64,000 nt of DNA from Phascolomyces articulosus (taxonomy: Eukaryota > Mucoromycota > Mucoromycetes > Mucorales > Lichtheimiaceae). Position 1 is the first letter of the stretch, and the number at the start of each line of letters is the position of its first letter. The DNA lies in assembly GCA_025677815.1 (NCBI GenBank), contig JAIXMP010000041.1:186001-250000 (forward strand), in the 5' to 3' direction. Below are positions 12,506 through 24,809 of this stretch, piece after piece. A program made the translations under genes and the position numbers. The notes beneath the pieces were generated by a model. It ran no database searches. It was not told where the DNA came from and was given only the letters and a program-made list of their open reading frames with translations.

Positions 12506-12954
12506 CAGTCAACCCTCTCCCGTTCCATCCTGTTGTGAAGAGGCTCTACCTTAATACTTACAACAGCATTTTATTGGGATTGGCACCTTGTAACTGCAAC
12601 ATTGATTTGATCAAATTTCTGTTTATCGCAGTAAATGGCCTCGTACAACTGTGCAACAAAAATCAGTACCAGATCGTTATCTTATTTAGTGACATATATA
12701 ATATCCAAGCTAATTTTCGAAATATATAGCTTTAGCTATATAAAAGTATAAGATCTTTTATATAATTTTTGGTTTGCTATTATTTTTCCGTCACTTTTGC
12801 CTTACTATGGTAATTCAGTATGGGTATTGTGTAATTTCAGTTAAGATATAGATAAGTATGGAATATGGTTTTATACTCCCGAATGTTGCAAAACTTTACC
12901 TAATGCAACAAATTTCGTGGAATTGCCAAAGTGAAAAAAAACGGGGGTTGACTG
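12506..12954 (+). mobile_element. TIR element copy 2 (MITE, 449 bases)
   Basis: The left end CAGTCAACCC (12506) is the reverse complement of the right end GGGTTGACTG (ending 12954), so the terminal inverted repeats are directly visible. TA follows the right end; AA precedes the left end, probably a mutated TA target. The interior matches copies 1 and 3 (for example GATCAAATTTCTGTTTATC and AATTCAGTATGGGTATTGTG). There is no coding capacity. The ends and TA target fit a non-autonomous Tc1/mariner/pogo-type element. Confidence 0.82.
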
Positions 12955-15417
12955 TAACTTGTAGGCTTTCTATAATGAAATCGAAAAGGTAAGAAGAATG
13001 TTATGAATAATATATAATTTGTAATAAACATCAGCATGTAGTGAGACTCACCGTTAGAATAAACCGATATTCATATAAATATATATTTCTTTTATAATCG
13101 GTTCCATAAACAACCATACTAAAAACATGTAGAGAGATTGGGAATCAGAATTTACCAAACAACAAGATGTAATAAAATAAAGTAAAAGCGGAGCGATGGG
13201 TGGCAGTTCCTTGATTGACCGTTTCCTGGTACCTTATATTTGTATTACTTACCATCTTACCAAAAAAGGTCTACCACTTGTTGATCCTTGTTTTATTGCT
13301 ATGCTTACAGAATTTGCATATAGATGATGTATACACAGCATAATACAAGGAAATAGTGTGATTAGTTCCCAACGCTGACATGAACAACTTTGTGGTAAAG
13401 GTTCATTTTTATTCTATGTAATTGGCATTGTTGGTATAATATGAGCAGAAAAAAAATATGGGCAACCATCTCCGAAAATTGGACAAAATAGATGTTTATT
13501 ATGATACGTTATCTCCATTAATTAATTATGGGTATAAAAGACACGGCTTCCTATGGTAAATAGTACAATTATTCTTTGTTACCTTCTGCTCCTTGGGATA
13601 TGCTGCAACAGCCATAAATCTCGTATACGAAGATTGTATTTTGAATGCTTACCAATATTGAAGACAAACGGTGTGTTGATTAGTATTTTAGTTGCTGTTG
13701 TAATGTGAAAATAGCCTTATTGTATACCATTTTTTTCTCTTATACAGTCGCTCATGTATACCAACACACGAAATAGGACAGTACAGAGGCAGTGATAACG
13801 AAATGAGCATGACCGCTTCTAACCTAGTATCCGTCAGTTATACGAGATCTAATAATTTATTACATATTAACACTCTCTGAAATAATAGTATGCTTATTAT
13901 GTTGATTGTTCTCCCAGAAAAACAGGAATCATCACCTAAAAAAAGTACAAAGAGATTGTATAACTGTAGTAACCTTTTGATACATCATTCTTTGTCGTTA
14001 ATAATTGCTACGTGTTAATGCCATTCGATTCAATGCTGCTTTGTTTTTCGTTTATGCATCAACTTGAAGAATATATATTATACCAACATGCTATTCTATA
14101 TATAAATTGACTAATTGTTGTTCAAACAGTACTCTGACTTCTTTTTTTATCCTGGTATTTGGTATATAAAAGGATAGTTCAAAAAAAATGAATGATTTGT
14201 TTTTACTTTTTATAATGTCGTTGTATATTAGGATCTGTTGCTGAAAATGAAACCGGCAAAGCTTCAGACAGCTTACACATTCTTTTTTTTTAAAAAACAG
14301 AAAGAATCAACTACAACATTGACTACTTCATCCTTAAGTTTACTTATTTACTACACGAGTCATATTGGTGTATTAAACTTTATGATTCATAAACTTTGAT
14401 AGTTATATGCATGTTAATTCATTGTTCTTTGGGAATACTTATTTAAGATATATTATTGTATAGACAATTTCTCCTTATTACCATGAACTATTATAAAAAA
14501 AAAAGATTTACATGGAACCTTGTGAAAAAGTGTATGATAATAATATAACGGGGGTCAACGTTCTAGTCTTTCTATTTTTTATTTTTTGTTTATAAAATAT
14601 ATATGTAAATCTATCTATATTTATAACATATAAACAACTGCTCTACCTATATTTACTATACATCATCTTTTTTTATTTAAAGACTTTTGTTTATTGTAGC
14701 TTTTAGTATTTGTTATTGATTTTACAAAAGGGGATGAAATGTTACCAGAACAAACAGTATGATCTGCACAACAGGTAATAGGATATGGCTGAATCAAGTT
14801 GGTTGTTGCGGGCCTTGAACAATCAACTGAAAGAGGAAAAGACTGAAAATCAGAAAAAAAAAAGACAGATTTCTATTCTTAGAATAAGCTATTCCTTTAT
14901 ACTTTTTCATGATAATAATGTTGATAATAGGGAACTGACATCAATATTACATTGAATCATTGAGGTGCGAAAAGTTGGGAGGAGGAGTTGTAATAGTATA
15001 TGCAATAGGCGTATTACTAAGAATAAAGAAACATCCTGTTTAAGGAATCACAAGCTACTTTTAGATCTTTTATGCCGAAACTCTTTTTTTTACCCCCGAA
15101 ATCTGATTTCATATCTCGTTATTTTTTTTTTTACTATAGTGACAAGTTATAAGTATATTATTATTATTATAATGATGATGATGATGATGATAGTGATGAT
15201 TGTGTTGAAGATATATAATAAAAAAAATGAATAATAAAATGATGATATAATGATAAAAAGAGAGTGTGTGTAGGGTTTATAGAATGAAGTTAAACAGAGA
15301 GAGAGATAAAAAGTGTGAGTATATTTATTCGGGGCTTGGTGTGAAAAAGGGCGTAGCTATTAAAAAGTAAAACAATAAACATTTTACTAAAAATACAAAG
15401 GACTACAACAACAATTT
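12955..15417. other. Long intergenic stretch, no supported gene
   Basis: AT-rich with several poly-A/T runs and a GAT/ATG microsatellite (about 15165-15205). A 56-codon frame at 14785-14955 begins MAESSWLLRALNNQLKEEK, but it has no splice partners or recognised domain. Nothing else is supported. Confidence 0.5.
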
Positions 15418-16161
15418 TTATGATTCATAAAAAGCCGATGGTGAAGAATAAGAAGCAAGCGGTACAACAACAGGTACTGATAATGACTGTCGAAGTTTTC
15501 GACGACTATATTCCCATTCTTGTTCAATTTCTTCATCGACTTGTTCCATAATCGATCCAAGTTGCATTCGTACCATGTGTCCTAATCCCATGGTTTCTTT
15601 TACATAATCGTCATTTTTTACCATCCTTCTTGGATGTTGTTGCGTCACATGATGGTGAACAAAATTTTCGTAAGGGGTTGCTACGAAATCATCGGCAGAT
15701 GATGATGATGAAGAAGAAGAGGAAGAAGAGGATGAAAAAGTTCTACTAGTATTATTTGATGATGAAGTGGGAGATTCAACTACTATTGTTGTTGTTGCTG
15801 TTGTACCTGGTTCTTCCGTCATTGTATCTTCTTCAGGTAATTTATCTAAAGAACTGGTACTTTTTAAATGAATAGGTGATGTAGTAAGTAAAGATGAAAG
15901 TCGGTTACGCATTTTACGTGCTTTAGTTGTAGGTGAGGGTGTTGTAGTAGACGATTGTTGTTGTTGTGAAGGTGATTCGAATATATTGGTCATGGAAACA
16001 CTTTTATGAAATGATAGTCTTGGTGGTTTTTTATTACGATGTTCGTGTGATGGTGGTGGAGGGGGTGGTCCAAGCGGCATAGCAGACGACCAGCGTCTAC
16101 TTGTTTTGGGTTTATCAGGTGAAGTATTATTTGAAGAAGGGCTGAAAAGTGAAGGTATCAT
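15418..16161 (-). CDS. Ser/Pro-rich low-complexity protein, unknown function
   Basis: A 247-codon frame from ATG 16161. It contains a proline run with GPPPPPP, a basic segment KARKMRNRLSSLL, a serine run of about 15 residues and a charged C-terminal part (GSIMEQVDEEIEQEWEYSRRKLRQSL) that may be helical. I do not recognise a family. The frame stays open upstream of 16161 to about 16260, where TTTTAACAG forms a good splice acceptor, and that stretch (LKHRQSTSSPQHHPSAYLP) looks coding. The true start is therefore probably in an upstream exon that I could not place. The composition suggests an intrinsically disordered regulatory or cytoskeletal protein, but this is only a guess. Confidence 0.6.
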   Translation of the reverse strand: MIPSLFSPSSNNTSPDKPKTSRRWSSAMPLGPPPPPPSHEHRNKKPPRLSFHKSVSMTNIFESPSQQQQSSTTTPSPTTKARKMRNRLSSLLTTSPIHLKSTSSLDKLPEEDTMTEEPGTTATTTIVVESPTSSSNNTSRTFSSSSSSSSSSSSSADDFVATPYENFVHHHVTQQHPRRMVKNDDYVKETMGLGHMVRMQLGSIMEQVDEEIEQEWEYSRRKLRQSLSVPVVVPLASYSSPSAFYES

Positions 16162-16471
16162 GGCTTGGTTATTATTGTTGATAGGAAGATATGCTGATGG
16201 ATGATGCTGGGTGATGATGTGGATTGACGATGTTTCAAATTGGGGATGTGTGTATAAGCCCTGTTAAAATAGATACAATTGCCAAGAAGAATAAAAACGT
16301 AAAAAGAAAGAAAAAGAGAAAAAGAGAGAGAGAAAAAAGTCTAAAATAAAAATAGGCTTATTGTTGTTGCTTGTTGTTGTTCACTGTTCGCTGTGTGAGG
16401 ATGTTTTTTTTCCGAGTTAAGCGTCGGATGATCCTGTATTTGTTCAACAAGAAGAGTTGAAGCACAATTGG

Positions 16472-16502
<31 letters not shown>

Positions 16503-18007
16503 GTGAAATGTGGTCATGAGGGTTGTGTTTTGTTTTCTTTTGCAACACCATCTATAACATCTATAACGCAAAGACTCTTTTGTTGCTAAGCCTGTCTTTT
16601 TGATTGGATTAATGTACTTGTTCATCACTCCGCTTTCACTTTTTTTTTTCGTTTATACCAAATATCCGAGATTGCAGCGGCATATTTTCATTTTCATATC
16701 ATAAAAAAGAAATGGGCTATGTTGCCTAATCCTTGTTGTCACCATCATCATCATCATTATCACCACCACCACCACAGGTAATAATAATAATAATAAAAAC
16801 GTGGATGAATTTTTACGGGGTTATAAATGAACTATTGTAATATATATTTTTCCCACTTTCTCCCTTTTGATAGGATGTATACCATTCTCTTTCTCTCTCT
16901 CTCTCACACACACACAAAAATACATACACGATGAATTATCCTCACAATGTTCTTATAAGTAAATAATGACAACCCCGATTATTATTATATGAAATAGGAG
17001 ACTAAATGAAGAGGCCCAAGCTTTTCAAATGAAAGGCGGAGGTTCTAGTCTTTATTTTTATAAATGAAACAAAAATATCGTTAAGCATAAGTGGAGATGT
17101 AAAAGAGAGGAGAAGCGGGACTTGTATAAAAACTTTTCTTTTTTTGTTGTTCCTGGGTTTATATATGGGCATATCCGCAGGTAAAAAATAGCCTGTGAAA
17201 AAGGTACAAAACAAGCTTGGCGCGCCGAACAAAAAGGTTTTAATAGAGTAACACGTGTCTATTTGTGGTACTAAAACACGCAATTATCGGTGACACGATA
17301 TTATTATTATAATGTGTAGTTTGTTAAATAGATATGGATTGGTAACAAATTATATTTATTATGTTAATGCAATGACAGTTTGTACAAAAAAAATCAAATT
17401 GTTCATGTATAATGTAAGCAAAAGGGATAAAAATGTAATTAATTTATATATAAATGATGATCAATAACGGTAACTTGTGTTAGTATTATTATTATTATTA
17501 TGATTTCGTTTGATCTACTAAGTTAGATTATATGTAAATTGGGGGGGGGAAAGAAAGGGAGAAAAAGAAAAGAAGGATATATGGTTTTTTTTTTTGATTG
17601 ATTGATTGTGTTAGAAAAGGACCCTCATGTATTGATATAATAATAATAAAAGAAGGGCCGTGATCGCCCATGGTCAATAACCAAAATAATTTTATGCCCC
17701 ATCCCTTTTTGAGCTATTAGAATGATATCAACTAATAAACTTCTTTGTTTTCTGCATTAGCCTCTTTTTCTCTCTCTTCTTCCTCTCTTTCTCTTTTATT
17801 ATTATTATTATTTATATCCTTATTGACTTGTTCTATTTTTTCTCTTCTTTCCCCGTCCTTTCCTTTTAATCATCATACCTTTTATATACCAAAAAATAGC
17901 CACTTTTTTGTCTGTTTCTTGAAACCAACATACCCCTATACACCCTTCAAAAAGATTTATATAATATATATATATATAGAAGAGAAAACCATAATCCATA
18001 CATCCCT
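16162..18007. other. Divergent intergenic region with microsatellites
   Basis: Lies between the minus-strand Ser/Pro-rich gene and the plus-strand flippase gene. It holds a T run near 16472-16497, CAT/CAC and AAT repeats near 16743-16795, a CT/CA repeat near 16885-16915 and an eight-base G run near 17541-17548. The last 250 bases before 18008 are strongly T/C-rich on the plus strand, as in promoters and leaders of fungal genes. The frame at 17002-17283 (-) is not supported. Confidence 0.55.
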
Positions 18008-21000
18008 ATGACTACCTCGACGACGACGACGACGACGAGTGGTAGTAATAGTATTTGGGAAAAACTGGTTCAGTTATTCCAACCGACAACAGCGACGTCA
18101 AAAAAGAATCCTTTTCCAACAGCATCCACGGAAAGCCGAACGATCCATGTCAATACCGAAATACCCGCCAATGAATTAGATGATTATGGCCAACCTTCCA
18201 AACAATTCATCGCCAACAAGATCCGTACTGCCAAATATACTTGGTATACATTTTTACCCAAAAATTTAATGGAACAATTTCGAGGCATTGCCAACTTGTA
18301 CTTTTTATTTTTGGTTATTTTGCAAATGTTTCCCATCTTTAGTACATCGGCATCGCCTATCCTGGTCATTTTACCCTTGGCGGCCATTCTCATCATCACG
18401 GGTGCCAAAGATGCTTTCGAAGATAATAAACGTCATAAAACCGATCAAAGTGTCAACAAGGCGATTACTTATACCATAAGGGATTGGAAAAATGTCAATG
18501 TGGCCGTTTATAAAGTATCGTTAGGAAGACGTTGGTTAAACGCGTTTGTCCAATTTTTAAAACGACCTTTTAAAAAATCATCCTCTTCTGCTCAACTCAA
18601 AGACGACCATGATCTCAGCCGTGTTACCACGATTCAATCCGATTTTATCGAATTACCTTCCTCCAATAAAAAGAGCGCTTCTTCTTTATTTCGTTCCAGT
18701 GCCACGCCTTTTAAACGTGTGTTTAAAGGAAAGAAAAAAATGCCTTATCGACCAGGTCAAATTCCTCATTCAGTGATCCGACGTCGTGAAGGTGAAGAAA
18801 TTCCTAGTGATCAAGAAAAGAAAAAGAAAAAGAAACATAGTTCGTTGGTACGTCAACCCGTGGATAAACGATGGAAAAAGACTCTTTGGCAGGATTTGCG
18901 AGTAGGTGATTTTGTCTATCTCAGGAACGATGATGCTGTGCCAGCTGATATTGCCATCTTGTCTACATCCGAACAAGATGGTCTGTGCTATGTCGAAACT
19001 CAAAATTTGGACGGCGAAACGAATTTAAAGATTATGCGCTCTTTGCAAGCAACAAGTGAAATCAATACCGTCGATGATTGTAAACGTTCCGAATTTTATA
19101 TCGAAAGTGAAGCTCCTCATGCCAATTTATATACTTATAATGGTGCTCTCAAGTTTAAAGTCGATATGGATGATTTTAATGAAGAGGATGAAGGAAGTGG
19201 AGGAATGAGCCCAATGGTGATATCTCCCTCTTCCGAATTGGAACCTATGGAGGAGGATGACTATGAAGTGTCACATGAAAAAACGGAAGCCATTACAAGT
19301 AGCAGTGTACTTTTACGAGGTTGTGTCGTGCGTAATACAGGTTGGGTGATTGGGCTTGTATTGTTTACTGGAAATGAAACCAAAATTATGTTGAATTCGG
19401 GCAAGACGCCGAGTAAACGAAGTAAAATAGAAAAGGCGACCAATCCACATGTAAGTTTCTTTTTTTAATTTAATTATTACCAACGAAATGTTTATGCCAA
19501 GAAACGTTTTTTTTTTTTTACACAACGAAAATAATAATAATAATAATAAACCCGGGATTAATTCATTGTTCAACCTTTATTTATTTTTATATTTATTCAC
19601 TAGGTCATTGCTAATTTTGTATTGTTGTTTGTATTATGTGTCATTTGTTCTATTGCTGCAAGTATTGTATATTCTACACCTACATCTGCTGATTTCTTTG
19701 AAAGTAAAGATGCTGAAAGTGCTGTCATGGAAGGTTTCTTGATGTTCTGGTATGTGTGTCTTATGAAAAAACATGTTTTATACGCGTCAATAGGTAACAT
19801 GTTCTAATTTTGTAATGCAATATGCGTATGCAATCTCTCCCGCCTCCCGCCTCCCCCCCAATTTTTAATTTGACGTATTAGGACAACACTTGTTATTTAT
19901 CAAAACATTATTCCTATTTCACTGTATATATCTGTACAAATTGTCAAGACTGCAGCTGTAAGTTGTTATCTCTGTTAAAACAAAAAAAAACCCTCATTTT
20001 TAAAAAAAAATTAGCCTCCATACTAAAAGAAAGAAAATTCCTTTTCCAAATGAAACTTTGTATATCCCATATAAAAAATAGGCTTATTTCATTCATACGG
20101 ATATTGACATGTATAATGAACGATTGGATCAACCTTGTATCCCAAAAACATGGAATATATCTGACGATTTGGGACAAATTGAATACATCTTTTCAGATAA
20201 AACGGGTACCTTGACACAAAACATTATGGAATTCCGACGCTGTACCGTGAACGGTGTCTCGTATGGTCTTGGCGAAACCGAAGCTTCGATTGGGGCTAAA
20301 AAGCGCGACAATCCCAATTTAGACACAATGCAGCTTTCCGATGAAATGGATTTGACTCAGGCACGCCAAGAGATGCTTCAAAAACAAAGCCAACTTTTCA
20401 ATCATCGTTATGTCAATCCACGTTCTACTTTTGTCGACCCCAAAGTCTATGACGATTTGGCTAAAAATGACCTTCAATCCCAAAGTTTAATCCATTTTTT
20501 CTCGGCATTGGCGTTGTGTCACACTGTCATTCCCGAATTACCGGACGAGGATAACCCTTATGATATTGTTTACAAGGCACAGTCTCCTGATGAAGCCGCC
20601 TTGGTGGCTACGGCACGTGATGTTGGATTTACCTTTGTGGCAAGAGAAAAGGATACTGTGATTATGGATGCATTGGGTGAATTGCGTAATTTTACCTTGT
20701 TGAATGTATTGGAATTTAATTCTACACGTAAACGTATGAGTGTGATTATTCGATCGCAACAAGATGGAAGTATTGTCTTGTTATGTAAAGGGGCAGACTC
20801 AGTGATTTATGAACGATTGACCAAAGATTTGCCTGATGATGAAGCCGGTAGAGAACAACAACGTGTACGTGATGAAACTCAGGAACATTTGGGTGTTTTT
20901 GCCAATGAAGGTTTACGTACGTTATGTATTGCCAGTCGTATGTTATCTGAAAATGAATATGAACAATGGGCCGAACGTTATAAGCAAGCTTCCAGTGCTA

Positions 21001-23409
21001 TTCGAAACCGTGAAGAACAAATCGAATCAGTTTGTGAAGAAATCGAACAATCGCTCATGTTGATTGGTGGTACAGCCATTGAAGATAAATTGCAAGAAGG
21101 TGTTCCTGAAACCATTGGTGTGCTTGCACAAGCCGGTATCAAGATTTGGGTTTTGACGGGTGACAAGATTGAAACAGCCATCAATATTGGTTTTGCTTGT
21201 AATTTATTGACCAAGGAAATGTTATTGATCAGTATCAGTGGTCACGATGAACATGATACTATGGAACAAATCAAAAAAGCACAGATTGAAGTGGAAGAGA
21301 AATCGTCATATCAAAAATGTGCTTTGGTCATTGATGGTGAATCTCTTAAATATGCTTTGGAACCTCCTTGCAAAGAGGAATTGTTGGCTTTGGGAACTCA
21401 ATGTATGGCTGTCATTTGTTGTCGTGTCAGTCCCATGCAAAAGGCTAAGGTCGTCAATTTAGTGAAAAAGGGTCTCAAGGTCATGACATTGGCTATTGGT
21501 GATGGTGCCAATGATGTATCCATGATTCAAGAAGCGAATGTGGGCGTTGGTATTTCTGGTGAAGAAGGTCGACAAGCGGTCATGGCTTCCGATTATGCTA
21601 TTGCTCAATTCCGTTATTTGAGCAAGTTACTTTTGGTTCATGGACGTTGGTCTTATTTACGTACATCTGAAATGATTTTAACCTTTTTTTACAAGAATAT
21701 CATGTGGACATTGGTCTTGTTTTGGTATCAGTTATTCTGCGGGTAAGATTTATAGTGTGATTGAAAAAGAGGATCAGTGGGAGAAAACATAATTCATCCT
21801 GTTTATGATGAAATTAACACTATTTATCAATAGATTCTCGGGTACCATGATGTTTGATTACTCGTACATTACACTATACAATTTGGTGTTTACCTCGTTA
21901 CCATGTATTTTTGCCGGTAATTAAATTATTTTATATATATACATATTGAGACAAAAAAAAATGGATATTTAACTGGTTGATTTTCTTGTAGGTGTATTGG
22001 ATCAAGATCTCTTTGCCAAATACTCATACAAATACCCACAACTTTATTTAATGGGTATCCGAGACGACAAATTCCATAAATCGCGATTTTATCTTACCGT
22101 ATGTGACGCTATTTACCAATCTGCTGTCTGTTTTGGTGTACCTTACATGTTATTTGTCGGCGGTAAATTCAGTCAAGGTGGATACGATATGGAAGGTGTT
22201 TTTGAATTGGGTACTTTTATTGCTGGTATTGCCGTCGTGGTGGCCAATGCTTTGGTCGGATTTACCATTTTCAGTTGGACATGGGTGATGGTGTTGGTGA
22301 TTGTTTTATCCTCTGCCACTTTCTTCATTTGGACTGGCATTTACGCACAAGTCAACACATTTACCTTTTACGGTGAGGATATCCTTTTCCGTGAAGGTGC
22401 GTTTTGGCTTTGTTTGCTTGTGACCTTTGTCATCTGTATGTTACCACGTTACGCGACCAAATATGTCTTGCATATGGATAAACCTTTTGATAACGACATT
22501 ATTCGAGAGATTGTGCTTTGTGGTGCTGGTAAAGCAGGCTTTAGTGTCTCAGGTGTCAAAAACAACATGAAGCGTAGAACGCGCATGATGGAAGATGAGG
22601 AAGAAGTGATACCCATTACCATGCAACGTACACGGAGTGAAAATACCATGTTCAAACCTTATGAAGACAACGAGGAAGATGATTTGTATCATCATGATGA
22701 AAATGCTTATGCTTTGAATGAAGCCAAATTGAAACGTACACCTTCGAAACGAACCGAAATTATGAATATGAGATCAGGTACACGTACTTCGTTTAATGGT
22801 TTTGCTTTTTCATCCGATGATGCATCACCCTTTGATGAGTTACGCCAACAATCGATTTATCGTCATGAAAGTTTGTCCTCCAAGGCTAGTCTACGATTAC
22901 GTGCACGTATGTCAACAGCTACACTCTCGACAACCTATGAACCTGGTGCAAAGGATACCAAGGGATCGGATTGGATGCCGCTGAAAGGATTTAAATTACG
23001 TCGTTATGATACAGCACCTACCACAGATCAACAGAAGAAATCATCTGGACTTGGTTGGAAAATGATGAAGGCAATGAAACAACGTATTGTATCAAAGCAA
23101 TCTTCTGATTCATTGGATCCTTTCCGATCTCCAGGAAGCAGTATGATGAGTATCTCACCATCACAACATCAACAACAACAATATCATCAATCAAGTCCTT
23201 TTGATGATCAACAACATTTCTCAACTTCCTTATCATCATCATTATCACCATCACAACAACAACATGATGGATCAGACCCTTCATCACAGCAACAACAGCA
23301 ACAACAACAACAGCATTATCAGCAAGAGGAAGCAGAACTTGTTGATCTTAGTCCATCCCCACCATCTCCATCAAAACAACAGCATTTACCACGTCCTTCA
23401 TCGCAATAA
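18008..23409 (+). CDS. P4-ATPase phospholipid flippase, Dnf1/2-like
   Basis: Lipid-flipping P-type ATPase that moves phospholipids to the cytosolic leaflet, usually in plasma or endosomal membranes with a Cdc50 partner. Six exons join in phase (18008-19450, 19604-19749, 19882-19957, 20082-21742, 21834-21916, 21992-23409), giving 1608 residues, close to yeast Dnf1. Key sites are DGET at 335-338 in the actuator domain, DKTGT with phosphorylated Asp594, CKGADSVIYERL in the nucleotide domain and GDGAND at 1028-1033. The stretch GKTPSKRSKIEKATN favours the Dnf over the Drs2 subgroup. A long basic insert (about residues 175-295, rich in K/R/S) sits between TM2 and the actuator core. The C-tail is hydrophilic and ends in Gln/Ser/Pro tracts. 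Start at 18008 is preceded by a T/C-rich leader. Confidence 0.95.
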
Positions 23410-23839
23410 ATATTAATAGACACTCAAACACACCTTACCCCCTTTTTTTTCCTCATCGTACATTTTTTTTATTCTTCCCTCTCTTTCACGTTTCATCTCT
23501 AACGTTTTTGTTCCTGTTCATTTTTTTCTTCCATCTCTTTCTTGTTTTGTTCAAATTGTACATTACCTTTTTATATAAAAAAAATTCCTACCTTTTTTTT
23601 CTGTGTTCTTTCTCTATTTTTGCATGTAAATTGTATATTACTACTATCATATATAAAAAAAACCTACAATTAAAAGAAAGGGAAGAAAATCAAATAAGAA
23701 AATTTAGTGGGTAACAAATTCGGTTCCTAGATTTCTTTCTATTTTAAAATTTTTCATATCTAAGAGAAAAGCATCTGAAGAAACAGACGAATGATCTTAC
23801 CAATGACATAATAATATCTACTCGCGACAACAAAAAACC
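23410..23839. other. 3' flank of the flippase gene
   Basis: T-rich DNA with many poly-T runs, probably containing the 3' UTR and polyadenylation signals of the flippase gene. No gene is seen. Confidence 0.5.
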
Positions 23840-24447
23840 ATTGTACAACTTTCATTGTAATCCCCCCGAGTCTGAAAACATGGTATATGATCATACCAAG
23901 AATACCATTGAAAAGACTTTCAATATAAGTCTATGAGAAAGATCCACACATATCCACACTCGTCCCTTAAAAGACATTCCTTTCACTATATCAATGCCTT
24001 GAGGATTTTAGTTATACATATAGGGGAGCCAAGGCAACAGGAAGTATTGTATCAATGGATTTTTAGTGACAGAACAAAGCGCACGTTCTCTTACTCAGTT
24101 AACCTTGAGCTTACCCTATCTATCACAAAAGGATGTGATATCCATCTTTCAATTTTGTCCCAAACTACGTGATTTATCCCTTCATGGCTATCCATTCGAT
24201 ATAACAAGAACAATCTATCCTTATTGCGGGAAACTCGAGAGTTTGATTATCAACACAGTCTCTTCGGGTTCTGATTACGACATTCCTATTCTGGAACCTG
24301 TTTCGAAACCTAGTTTGATCGTCATCAATTTTTCTGCCCTATGATCAAGTTTATCAACAAAGTAAGCATAATGACTATCTCAGCGCTCGGGACGCATACT
24401 ATGTGTGCAAATTTATCACTCATTTAGCGCGGCAGAACCATCCATAG
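23840..24447 (+). pseudogene. Decayed F-box/LRR-like gene fragment
   Basis: Coding-looking pieces occur in successive different frames. They are HSFHYINAL (about 23965-24000), DFSYTYRGAKATGSIVSMDF ending in a stop at 24066, and a 90-residue block (24066-24344) with leucine-rich-repeat character: LTQLTLSLPYLSQKDVISIF, then FCPKLRDLSLHG. A tail follows in a further frame, YDQVYQQSKHNDYLSARDAY, ending at TAG 24445-24447. At least three frame changes without convincing splice sites point to a pseudogene. LRRs of this spacing are common in fungal F-box proteins, but the F-box itself is not visible, so the family name is tentative. Confidence 0.5.
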
Positions 24448-24809
24448 GTATAACATGCTCAATTTCCATTGAATGTATAATGACAAGTTTCAAAACCTTT
24501 AACAAAAAAATGTTTCTAGTGTACACTTTTTTTAGATGGAAATCTTCATTACATTTTATATTATCGTCATTAATCACACTAAAGCAAGTAATTTTTTATC
24601 ATGTTAAATATCTGCTACTTTTATTCTTTTTATTATTTTTTATAACGAAATGGTATAGTCATATATATATATGATTCAACTTCGAATTGTTTGCGTTCCA
24701 CGCATGTAATCTTCTACTAGTATCTACGTACATATACCCCTTCTTCTGACATAAACAGTAATATTTTTTATTTTTCTTTCTTATCCTTTTATTTACTAAA
24801 AGTATATAT
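24448..24809. other. Short intergenic stretch
   Basis: AT-rich gap between the F-box-like remnant and the 3' end of the minus-strand GST gene. It contains an AT dinucleotide run near 24660-24672 and no gene. Confidence 0.45.

Noticed and set aside
14785..14955. 56-codon frame beginning MAESSWLLRALNNQLK
   Set aside because: The first 20 codons look plausible, but the rest is AT-driven, with no homology I know and no neighbouring exons.
16341..16628. Minus-strand 95-codon frame as a first exon for the Ser/Pro-rich gene
   Set aside because: It contains a Lys run from a poly-T tract and I found no phase-compatible junction to the acceptor at 16261.
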